A stretch of 5,374 nucleotides of DNA from DATCSE01 sp036568605 (GTDB lineage: Bacteria > Pseudomonadota > Gammaproteobacteria > Burkholderiales > Burkholderiaceae_C): the NCBI GenBank assembly GCA_036568605.1, contig DATCSE010000175.1:1-5374 (forward strand), given 5' to 3'. Each line of letters starts with the position of its first letter. Within the stretch, counting starts at the first letter, position 1. The notes below the pieces were generated by a model. That model saw nothing but the letters and a program-made list of their open reading frames with translations. It searched no databases and was not told the DNA's origin. A program made the position numbers and the translations under genes. Positions 1 to 5,374 of this stretch are shown here, in pieces.

Positions 1-981
1 GCACTGATCGCCGACCTCGGCGCGTTGCCGGACAGCGCGGACGCCGGCGCGCTCGCGCGGCGCCTGAACACCGAGGTGGCCGGCGCGCGCTCGCTGGTGA
101 TGGGCGCCTACCGCGCGCTGCCGCTCGACGGCACCGCGCCCGACATGAAGGCGAAACTGCTCGCGCTCGACGAGCGCTGGGGCGAGCCGAAGTACTGGCA
201 GGCGATCGCGAAGAACGCGTCGCGCTGGACGCCCGACTACCTGCTCGCCTCGGTGGACCTGAAGCGCGGCGCCGACGGCTCCATCGAGCGCATGCCGGAG
301 GACCAGCAGGTCTTCGGCCGCATCCTGCTGCGCACGTTCCAGATCAGCGCTGTGGTCATGCTGTCGTGCCTGCTGCTCGGCTATCCGCTCGCCTACTGGC
401 TGAGCACGCTGTCGGCGCGCCAGGCCAACGTGCTGATGATCCTCGTGCTGGTGCCGTTCTGGACCTCGATCCTGGTGCGCGTCGCGGCCTGGATCGTGCT
501 GCTGCAGTCCGAAGGGCTCGTCAACCGCGGGCTGATGGCGATCGGCCTGATCGACCACCCGCTCGCGCTGCTGTTCAACCGCGTCGGCGTCGTGATCGCG
601 ATGACGCACATCCTGCTGCCGTTCATGATCCTGCCGCTGTACAGCGTGATGAAGAGCGTGCCGCCGACCTACCTGCGTGCCGCGGTCTCGCTCGGCAGCG
701 CGCCGCTGGCGGCGTTCTTCCGCGTCTATGTGCCGCAGACCTACGCCGGCATCGGCGCCGGCGGGCTGCTGGTGTTCATCCTCGCGATCGGCTACTACGT
801 GACGCCGGCGCTGCTGGGCGGCGTCGACGACCAGATGCTGAGCTACTACATCGCGCAGTACACGAACGTGAACATCAACTGGGGCATGGCCTGCGCGCTC
901 GGCGCGCTGCTGCTGGCCGCGACGCTGCTGCTCTACGGGGTCTATCGCCGCGTCGTCAAATCCGAAGTGAGTTTGGGATGA
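1..981 (+). CDS. PotB-like ABC transporter permease, 5' end missing (polyamine/spermidine-putrescine type)
   Basis: Inner-membrane permease of an ABC importer of the spermidine/putrescine (PotB, COG1176) type. It would pair with the next gene's product to form the channel. The frame is open from base 1, so the gene starts outside the window; a TTG at 25 is not a credible start. The visible 326 residues begin with about 105 soluble residues, rich in Ala/Leu/Arg. These probably form the enlarged periplasmic loop between TM1 and TM2 found in longer PotB relatives. Membrane segments follow at about 113-134, 142-168, 194-217, 248-270 and 294-318 (numbering from base 1). Between the third and fourth lies the cytoplasmic EAA loop (about 226-245, R-A-A-x-S-L-G then V-P), which contacts the ATPase. 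The stop overlaps the next start (ATGA). Family assignment is firm; substrate is not, since the binding protein is absent and opines, polyamines or other amines are possible. Confidence 0.9.
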   Translation, partial: ALIADLGALPDSADAGALARRLNTEVAGARSLVMGAYRALPLDGTAPDMKAKLLALDERWGEPKYWQAIAKNASRWTPDYLLASVDLKRGADGSIERMPEDQQVFGRILLRTFQISAVVMLSCLLLGYPLAYWLSTLSARQANVLMILVLVPFWTSILVRVAAWIVLLQSEGLVNRGLMAIGLIDHPLALLFNRVGVVIAMTHILLPFMILPLYSVMKSVPPTYLRAAVSLGSAPLAAFFRVYVPQTYAGIGAGGLLVFILAIGYYVTPALLGGVDDQMLSYYIAQYTNVNINWGMACALGALLLAATLLLYGVYRRVVKSEVSLG

Positions 982-1799
982 AGCGCTGGCTGCCGCAGTT
1001 CCCCGCGTACGCGACGCCGCTGGACAAGGCCGGCTGGTGGGGCCTGCGTGTGCTGTGCGTCGCCGTGCTGGTGTTCCTGCTCGCACCCATCCTGGTGATC
1101 ATGCCGCTGTCGTTCTCGGACAGCTCGTTCCTCGTCTACCCGATCCCCGGATGGTCGCTGAAGTGGTACGAGAACCTCTTCACGTCGCCCGAGTGGGCGC
1201 GCGCCGCGAAGAACAGCTTCATCATCGCGCCGGCCGCGACGCTGCTCGCGACCGTGCTGGGCACGCTCGCGGCCGTGGGCCTGGTGCGCACGGATTTCCC
1301 GTTCAAGGGCGCGCTGATGAGCGTGCTGATCGCGCCGATGGTGGTGCCCATCGTCGTCGTCGGCGTCAGCACCTACCTGTTCTTCGCGAACCTCGGGCTG
1401 GCCGACACCTATGCGGCGCTGATCGTGGTGCACGCGGCGCTCGGCGCGCCGTTCGTGCTCACCACCGTGCTCGCGACGCTGCAGGGCTTCAACCAGAACC
1501 TGGTGCGCGCCTCGCTGAGCCTGGGCGAGAACCCGGTCGCGACGTTCTTCCGAATCACGCTGCCGGTGATCGCGCCCGGCGTCATCTCCGGCGCGCTGTT
1601 CGCGTTCGCGACCTCGTTCGACGAGGTGGTCGTGATCCTGTTCCTCGCCGGGCCCGACCAGGTCACGCTGCCGCGCCAGATGTTCACCGGCATCCGCGAG
1701 AACATCACGCCGACGATCGCCGCTGTGGCGACGCTGCTGATCGTCTTCACGACCAGCCTGCTGCTGGCGCTGGAGTGGCTGCGCGGCCGGCGCCGTTGA
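978..1799 (+). CDS. PotC-like ABC transporter permease (polyamine/spermidine-putrescine type)
   Basis: Second inner-membrane permease of the same importer (PotC, COG1177). It is 273 residues, close to the roughly 264 of E. coli PotC, so it looks complete. Six hydrophobic segments can be read at about 24-46, 79-103, 112-137, 144-168, 200-224 and 246-268. The EAA loop is at about 177-196, with R-A-S-L-S-L-G and then L-P, as expected between TM4 and TM5. The S-F-D-E-V-V stretch at 213-218 and the T-L-P-R-Q-M region at 230-235 are typical of PotC-like permeases. The ATG at 978 was chosen because it gives a short cytoplasmic N-terminus and overlaps the upstream stop by four bases (ATGA). No strong Shine-Dalgarno precedes it, which suggests translational coupling to the upstream permease. 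The same frame is open further upstream (ATG at 366), but there it is only a shadow of the first permease. Substrate is unproven. Confidence 0.92.
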   Translation: MKRWLPQFPAYATPLDKAGWWGLRVLCVAVLVFLLAPILVIMPLSFSDSSFLVYPIPGWSLKWYENLFTSPEWARAAKNSFIIAPAATLLATVLGTLAAVGLVRTDFPFKGALMSVLIAPMVVPIVVVGVSTYLFFANLGLADTYAALIVVHAALGAPFVLTTVLATLQGFNQNLVRASLSLGENPVATFFRITLPVIAPGVISGALFAFATSFDEVVVILFLAGPDQVTLPRQMFTGIRENITPTIAAVATLLIVFTTSLLLALEWLRGRRR

Positions 1800-1809
1800 A
1801 CGCGGTGGC

Positions 1810-2340
1810 TCAGCCGCCGGCGGCCAGCGTCGGGGGGTTCGGGTGGAACCGCGCCATCGTGTACGCGTCGACATAGCGCCCGTCGCGCATCGCGTAGGCG
1901 CGCAGCGTGCCTTCGATCTCGAAGCCGAACTTGCGGTAGAGCTTCAGCGCGGCCTCGTTGTCCGTGTAGACGGTCAGCTCGATGCGCAGCGTGCCCAGCC
2001 AGCGGTCGGCGTAGTCGCACAGCGCGGCCATCAGCGCGCTGCCGACGCCCTGCCCTTGCGCTTCGTTCGCGACCGAGATGCCCATGCTCATCGCGTGGCG
2101 CCGTCGCAGCGCCTTGCCGGTCGCATGCAGTCCGGCCGAGCCGATGACCTCGCCGTCTCGCTCGGCGACGAGATGGATGTCCGGCGTGCCCGCGGCCTGG
2201 CCTTCGCCCAGCAGCGCGGCCCAGCGCTCCTCGCTCGCGTACGGCATCTGCAGCAGGCCCGGATAGACGGCCGGGTCGGCCATCATCCGCGCGAACGCGG
2301 GAGCGTCCTTCGTCGATGCGCGTCGGATCGTGATCGTCAT
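1810..2340 (-). CDS. GNAT N-acetyltransferase, YhhY/AaaT-like (amino-acid N-acetyltransferase type)
   Basis: A cytoplasmic, single-domain GNAT enzyme of 176 residues that would transfer acetyl from acetyl-CoA to an amine. The acetyl-CoA pyrophosphate-binding motif A is clear at 95-100 (Q-G-Q-G-V-G), followed by S-A-L-M. Several blocks match E. coli YhhY (AaaT) from memory: L-Q-M-P near 30-33, R-I-E-L-T-V-Y with D-N at 119-128, Y-R-K-F-G-F-E-I-E-G-T at 135-145, and D-A-Y-x-M-A-R at 158-164. YhhY/AaaT acetylates free amino acids such as phenylalanine and methionine, so small-molecule amine or amino-acid acetylation is the likely role; the exact substrate is inferred. The start at 2340 was chosen because AGGAG lies 7 bases upstream and the family's N-terminus begins there. 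A longer frame to 2391 would reach into the terminator. The gene converges on the permease gene with only 10 bp between stops. The C-terminal tail (about 166-176, Pro/Ala/Gly) is slightly longer than in YhhY. Confidence 0.9.
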   Translation of the reverse strand: MTITIRRASTKDAPAFARMMADPAVYPGLLQMPYASEERWAALLGEGQAAGTPDIHLVAERDGEVIGSAGLHATGKALRRRHAMSMGISVANEAQGQGVGSALMAALCDYADRWLGTLRIELTVYTDNEAALKLYRKFGFEIEGTLRAYAMRDGRYVDAYTMARFHPNPPTLAAGG

Positions 2341-2347
2341 GGGTCTG

Positions 2348-2352
2348 CTCCT
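2348..2352 (-). promoter_or_regulatory. Shine-Dalgarno AGGAG of the GNAT gene
   Basis: On the - strand AGGAG ends 7 bases before the ATG at 2340. It decides the start: the 17 extra in-frame codons up to 2391 have no such site and would overlap the terminator hairpin. Confidence 0.8.
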
Positions 2353-2378
2353 AGTTGTGTGCCCTCGTGGGGCGGGCT

Positions 2379-2415
2379 CCAGAAACGACAACGCCCGCTG
2401 GGTGGCGGGCGCTGT
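2379..2415 (-). terminator. Intrinsic terminator of the alaS transcript
   Basis: Read on the - strand, the arms at 2415-2405 and 2398-2388 pair over 11 positions: ACA with UGU, one G-U pair, then CGCCCGC with GCGGGCG. They close a 6-base loop. The downstream arm ends in UUGU and runs on into CGUUUCU. On the + strand the G-U pair becomes an A-C mismatch and no T-rich tail follows (GGGTGAAACTG), so the structure is better suited to stop - strand transcripts. It lies about 190 bases past the alaS stop and 27 bases past the stop of the possible small frame. It comes just before the acetyltransferase gene. The tail is not a pure U-run, so efficiency may be moderate. Confidence 0.7.
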
Positions 2416-2441
2416 GGGTGAAACTGAACTCCGGTTGCCCG

Positions 2442-2603
2442 CTATCCGAACCTCGTGCCGACCATGACGACGTGCAGGCGCTGCTGCATGCCGATGGCGG
2501 CATGCAGAGTCGACGACAGCATCGTGATCGAGCGGGAAACCATGAGCTCAGTATCCACGGCCATGAACGGATCTGGCAAGCACCACGTGTCGCGCCGTTG
2601 CAT
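2442..2603 (-). CDS. Possible small protein (53 aa) overlapping the alaS stop; unrecognised
   Basis: I do not recognise this frame and it may not be a gene. The ATG shares one base with the alaS stop (TGATG), an arrangement common for coupled re-initiation. The frame runs 53 codons to TAG at 2442, and the terminator at 2388-2415 follows shortly after, so the frame would sit inside the alaS transcript. About 44 of 53 codons end in G or C, which is high but below the neighbouring genes. The predicted peptide starts M-Q-R-R-D-T-W, has seven Met in total, contains one Cys, and has a mildly amphipathic middle (S-I-T-M-L-S-S-T-L-H-A-A-I-G). It shows no clear membrane helix, signal peptide or known motif. 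There is no strong Shine-Dalgarno, only G-rich bases in the alaS end. The codons around His/Ala/Ile/Met in the middle form a perfect hairpin. The alternative is that this is simply the 3' untranslated region of alaS. Confidence 0.3.
   Translation of the reverse strand: MQRRDTWCLPDPFMAVDTELMVSRSITMLSSTLHAAIGMQQRLHVVMVGTRFG
2484..2507. repeat. Perfect 10-bp inverted repeat with 4-base loop
   Basis: CTGCATGCCG at 2484-2493 is the exact reverse complement of CGGCATGCAG at 2498-2507, with ATGG between. It lies between alaS and its terminator, inside the possible 53-codon frame. No T-run follows on either strand, so it is not a standard intrinsic terminator. It could be an mRNA 3'-end stabilising hairpin, a protein-binding dyad, or chance. 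Confidence 0.65.
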
Positions 2604-5245
2604 CACGCCCGTTCGGCGACCCAGCCCTCGACCGACGCGAGCGCGGCCGCGAGCTTGCCCGGTTCCGTGCCGCCCGCCATCGCCAGATCCGGCTTGCCGC
2701 CGCCCTTGCCGCCGACCTGCTGCGCGACGAAGTTGACCAGCTCGCCGGCCTTGATCTTCGCGATGCGGTCGTTCGTGACGCCGGCCGCGAGCTGCACCTT
2801 GCTGCCGCCCTCGATGCTCGCGAGCACGATCGCCGCGCTCTTGAGCTTGTCCTTCAGCTTGTCCAGCGTGTCGCGCAAGGTCTTCGCATCGGCGCCGTCC
2901 AGCGTGGCGGCCAGCACCTTCAGACCCTTCACGTCGACGGCCTTCGCGAGCAGCTCGTCGCCTTGCGACGACGCGAGCTTGCCCTTGGCCGCGGCGAGTT
3001 CCTTCTCGAGCGCGCGCACCTGCTCCACCAGCTGCGCGAGGCGCGCCGGCACCTCGGCCGGCGCGGTCTTCAGCGCGCCGGCGAGCTGCTGCACCGTGCC
3101 TTCGAGCGACTGCAGGTAGGCCAGCGCGTTGTCACCGGTGATCGCCTCGACGCGGCGCACGCCGGCCGCGACGCCGCTCTCGGCGACGATCTTGAACAGC
3201 CCGATGTCGCCGGTGCGGTGCACGTGCGTGCCGCCGCACAGCTCGCGGCTGGTGCCGATATCGAGCACGCGCACCTCGTCGCCGTACTTCTCGCCGAACA
3301 GCATCATCGCGCCCAGCTTCTGCGCCGCTTCCATCGGCATCACGCGCGCCGAGACGTCGGCGTTCGCGAGCACCTCGGCGTTGACGATGGCCTCGACCTT
3401 CGCGATCTGCGCGTCGGTCAGCGGCGCGTTGTGCGCGAAGTCGAAGCGCGTGCGCTCGGCATCGACCAGCGAGCCCTTCTGCTGCACGTGCCCGCCCAGC
3501 ACCTCGCGCAGCGCCTTGTGCATCAGGTGCGTGGCCGAGTGGTTGCGCATGGTCTTCGCGCGCTTCTCGCCATCGACCTTCGCGTTGATGGCATCGCCGA
3601 CCGCGATCGTCCCTTCGACGATGCGGCCATGGTGGCCGAACACCGCGGCCTGGATCTTGATCGTGTCTTCGACCAGGAAGCGCGCGGTCGCGTTGCGCAG
3701 CTCGCCGGTGTCGCCGACCTGGCCGCCGCTCTCGGCGTAGAACGGCGTGTGGTCGAGCACGATGACCGCGTCGTCGCCGGCCTTCGCACTCGTCACCGAC
3801 GTCCCGTCCACATACACCGCCGTGACCTTCGCGCCTTCGCGGGTCAGCTCGTCATAGCCGTGGAACACGGTCGCGACGCCGCTGTACTCCAGCCCCTGCG
3901 CCATCTTGAACTTGCCGGCGTCGCGTGCGCGGCGGCGCTGCTCGTCCAGCAGTTCCTCGAAGCGCTTCTCGTCGACCTTGACGCCGCGCTCGCGGCACAC
4001 GTCGGCGGTCAGGTCCACCGGGAAGCCGTAGGTGTCGTGCAGCTTGAAGGCGGTCTCGCCGTCGAGCAGCTTCGTTCCCGACGTTGCCAGCGGTGCCAAG
4101 GCCTTCTCGAGGATCTCCATGCCGTTGGCGATCGTCCGGAAGAACGCGTCCTCTTCCTGCTTCAACACCTCGGTCGCGCGCTGCGCTTGCGCGCGCAGTT
4201 CCGGGTACGCCTCTCCCATCTCGGCCGCGAGCGCGGCCACCAGCGTATGGAAGAACGGCTTGCGCGCACCCAGCTTGTAGCCGTGGCGGATCGCCCGCCG
4301 CGCGATCCGGCGCAGCACGTAGCCGCGGCCGGCGTTGCTCGGGATCACGCCGTCGACGACCGTGAACGTGCAGGCGCGGATGTGATCGGCGATGACCTTC
4401 AGCGAGGGTGACTGCGCGTCGCAGTCACCGGCGCCCGCCTTGTCCACCGCCTGCTTCGCCGCGGCGAGCAGGTTCACGAACAGGTCGATCTCGTAGTTGC
4501 TGTGCACGTGCTGCAGCACCGCGGCCAGCCGCTCCAGGCCCATGCCGGTGTCCACGCTGGGCTTGGGCAGCTTGTGCATCACGCCCGCCTCGTCGCGGTT
4601 GAACTGCATGAACACGTTGTTCCAGATCTCGATGTAGCGGTCGCCGTCTTCCTCCGGCGATCCCGGCGGGCCGCCGGCGATCTCGGGCCCGTGGTCGTAG
4701 AAGATCTCGGTGCACGGGCCGCACGGGCCGGTGTCGCCCATCATCCAGAAGTTGTCGGACGCGTAGCGTGCGCCCTTGTTGTCGCCGATGCGCACGATGC
4801 GGTCGGCCGGCACGCCCACTGCCTGGTGCCAGATGTCATAGGCCTCGTCGTCCTCGGCGTAGACGGTGACCCAGAGCTTGTCGGACGGCAGCTTGAAGTG
4901 CCCGGTCAGCAACTCCCACGCGTACAGGATGGCGTCGCGCTTGAAGTAGTCGCCGAAGCTGAAGTTGCCCAGCATCTCGAAGAACGTGTGGTGCCGCGCG
5001 GTGTAGCCCACGTTCTCCAGGTCGTTGTGCTTGCCGCCGGCGCGTATGCACTTCTGCGCGGTCGCGGCGCGGCTGTACGGGCGCTTGTCGAAGCCGAGGA
5101 ACACGTCCTTGAACTGGTTCATCCCGGCGTTCGTGAACAAGAGCGTCGGGTCGTCGCCCGGCACGACCGGGCTCGAGGCGACGACCGTGTGGCCCTTGCT
5201 CTCGAAGAACTTCAGGAAGGTCGAACGGATCTCGGAGGCTTTCAT
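2603..5245 (-). CDS. alaS: Alanyl-tRNA synthetase
   Basis: Cytoplasmic class II synthetase that joins alanine to tRNA-Ala using ATP and removes mischarged serine or glycine. At 880 residues it is full length (E. coli has 876). The catalytic domain fills roughly 1-240. It includes the motif 1/2 region (T-N-A-G-M-N-Q-F-K-D at 38-47, G-G-K-H-N-D-L-E-N at 70-78, R-H-H-T-F-F-E-M at 84-91), D-T-G-P-C-G-P-C-T-E at 171-180, and motif 3 S-V-D-T-G-M-G-L-E-R around Asp232. The tRNA-recognition region follows to about 460. The editing domain has all four expected metal ligands: His569 and His573 (H-S-A-T-H), Cys670 and His674 (C-G-G-T-H). A charged, probably coiled segment lies near 725-770. The C-Ala domain ends with the Gly-rich G-G-K-G-G-G-K-P-D at 845-853. 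The ATG at 5245 fits the family N-terminus (E-I-R-x-x-F-L-x-F-F), though no strong Shine-Dalgarno precedes it. No key residue is missing. Confidence 0.99.
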   Translation of the reverse strand: MKASEIRSTFLKFFESKGHTVVASSPVVPGDDPTLLFTNAGMNQFKDVFLGFDKRPYSRAATAQKCIRAGGKHNDLENVGYTARHHTFFEMLGNFSFGDYFKRDAILYAWELLTGHFKLPSDKLWVTVYAEDDEAYDIWHQAVGVPADRIVRIGDNKGARYASDNFWMMGDTGPCGPCTEIFYDHGPEIAGGPPGSPEEDGDRYIEIWNNVFMQFNRDEAGVMHKLPKPSVDTGMGLERLAAVLQHVHSNYEIDLFVNLLAAAKQAVDKAGAGDCDAQSPSLKVIADHIRACTFTVVDGVIPSNAGRGYVLRRIARRAIRHGYKLGARKPFFHTLVAALAAEMGEAYPELRAQAQRATEVLKQEEDAFFRTIANGMEILEKALAPLATSGTKLLDGETAFKLHDTYGFPVDLTADVCRERGVKVDEKRFEELLDEQRRRARDAGKFKMAQGLEYSGVATVFHGYDELTREGAKVTAVYVDGTSVTSAKAGDDAVIVLDHTPFYAESGGQVGDTGELRNATARFLVEDTIKIQAAVFGHHGRIVEGTIAVGDAINAKVDGEKRAKTMRNHSATHLMHKALREVLGGHVQQKGSLVDAERTRFDFAHNAPLTDAQIAKVEAIVNAEVLANADVSARVMPMEAAQKLGAMMLFGEKYGDEVRVLDIGTSRELCGGTHVHRTGDIGLFKIVAESGVAAGVRRVEAITGDNALAYLQSLEGTVQQLAGALKTAPAEVPARLAQLVEQVRALEKELAAAKGKLASSQGDELLAKAVDVKGLKVLAATLDGADAKTLRDTLDKLKDKLKSAAIVLASIEGGSKVQLAAGVTNDRIAKIKAGELVNFVAQQVGGKGGGKPDLAMAGGTEPGKLAAALASVEGWVAERA

Positions 5246-5292
5246 CGGATGTCGTGTGGGCGGCCCGGGGTGGGACGCGAGTTTCGAAGCAC

Positions 5293-5309
5293 CCGGGCGC
5301 CATGCCCGG
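5293..5309 (-). repeat. Short GC hairpin in the alaS 5' leader
   Basis: CCGGGC at 5293-5298 pairs with GCCCGG at 5304-5309 around a 5-base loop, 48 to 64 bases upstream of the alaS ATG. If transcription starts near 5316, it lies in the first 25 bases of the mRNA. It is flanked by direct copies of TCGAAG at 5284-5289 and 5311-5316. A role in regulation is only a guess; short GC hairpins arise often in DNA of this composition. Confidence 0.4.
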
Positions 5310-5322
5310 ATCGAAGGCGACG

Positions 5323-5350
5323 ATTTTACGCGGGCAGGCCCGCGAGCCAG
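5323..5350 (-). promoter_or_regulatory. alaS: Probable alaS promoter
   Basis: On the - strand the only AT-rich hexamer in the leader, TAAAAT (5328-5323), matches the -10 consensus TATAAT at five of six bases. Sixteen bases upstream lies a weak -35 candidate, CTGGCT (5350-5345, three of six). Transcription would start near 5316, giving a leader of about 70 bases. The -10 box is convincing in such GC-rich DNA; the -35 is not, so an activator or an extended contact may be needed. Confidence 0.5.
5329..5344. repeat. Inverted repeat filling the alaS promoter spacer
   Basis: CGCGGG at 5329-5334 is the reverse complement of CCCGCG at 5339-5344, with a 4-base centre. It occupies exactly the 16 bases between the proposed -10 and -35 boxes, a position where a bound protein would block RNA polymerase. 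E. coli AlaRS is known to repress its own gene by binding a dyad near the start site. Whether this dyad acts that way is inference. Confidence 0.45.
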
Positions 5351-5363
5351 GCGTGGCGGGCCT
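5336..5363. repeat. 8-bp inverted repeat upstream of alaS
   Basis: AGGCCCGC at 5336-5343 is the exact reverse complement of GCGGGCCT at 5356-5363, with 12 bases between. It overlaps the spacer dyad and the proposed -35 box. TTT (5363-5365) overlaps and follows the right arm on the + strand, but no U-tract follows on the - strand. It may be the remains of a terminator of the next gene beyond the window edge, or a second operator arm; the sequence does not decide. Confidence 0.4.
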
Positions 5364-5374
5364 TTGCCGCCGCT

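Noticed and set aside
366..977. An upstream extension of the second permease frame
   Set aside because: It overlaps the first permease in another frame, and its translation is Arg/Ala-rich with no membrane segments. The PotC-like protein begins at 978.
1803..1819. A hairpin at the convergent stops as a terminator
   Set aside because: A 6-pair stem with one G-T pair and no T-run is not enough in DNA of this GC content.
2341..2391. A longer N-terminus for the acetyltransferase
   Set aside because: The added residues do not match the family and reach into the terminator stem. The AGGAG at 2348-2352 places the start at 2340.
2464..2736. A Cys-rich open frame on the + strand across the alaS 3' end
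   Set aside because: Its second half is antisense to the conserved alaS C-terminus and turns into Pro/Arg repeats. No ribosome binding site is evident.
2963..4411. A long open frame (482 codons) on the + strand opposite alaS, with several shorter ones
   Set aside because: The translation is low-complexity, rich in Arg, Ala, His and Leu, and lies fully antisense to a well conserved alaS. Such shadows are expected in GC-rich DNA.
5336..5363. The 8-bp inverted repeat as an intrinsic terminator
   Set aside because: On the - strand no U-tract follows. On the + strand only three T are present, and no + strand gene ends nearby.
1..5374. tRNA or rRNA genes, CRISPR arrays, insertion sequences or attachment sites
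   Set aside because: I looked for cloverleaf arms, regularly spaced repeats, transposase-like frames and terminal repeats and saw none.

Overview
The window is GC-rich DNA with strong G/C preference at third codon positions, from a Gram-negative bacterium. The alanyl-tRNA synthetase sequence, an AT-rich -10 box in GC-rich surroundings and the general gene style suggest a betaproteobacterium, probably Burkholderiales. That taxonomic placement is inference from memory of family sequences, not a search result.

Layout: (1) From the left edge to 1799, on the + strand, lie two overlapping genes for the inner-membrane permeases of a spermidine/putrescine-type (PotB/PotC-like) ABC importer. The first is cut by the window edge. 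The ATPase and periplasmic binding protein are not in the window and probably lie upstream. (2) Only 10 bp beyond the second permease stop, a GNAT acetyltransferase of the YhhY/AaaT amino-acid N-acetyltransferase type is encoded convergently (1810-2340, - strand). (3) Upstream of it on the - strand is a 262-bp gap to alaS. It holds a good intrinsic terminator facing - (2388-2415) and a possible 53-codon frame (2442-2603) whose ATG overlaps the alaS stop as TGATG. It also holds a perfect 10-bp hairpin inside that frame. (4) alaS, complete, fills 2603-5245 on the - strand. (5) The last 129 bp hold the alaS leader and a probable promoter with several short inverted repeats, one of which exactly fills the gap between the proposed -35 and -10 boxes.

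The importer and the - strand genes are separate transcription units meeting tail to tail. alaS and the possible small frame would share one transcript ending at the 2388-2415 terminator. The acetyltransferase starts 48 bases past that terminator with its own clear Shine-Dalgarno, so it is expressed either by read-through or from a promoter not convincingly visible. The window is mostly ordinary housekeeping and transport DNA. No strong evidence for a new system was found; the most unusual points are the small frame behind alaS and the dyad symmetry at the alaS promoter.
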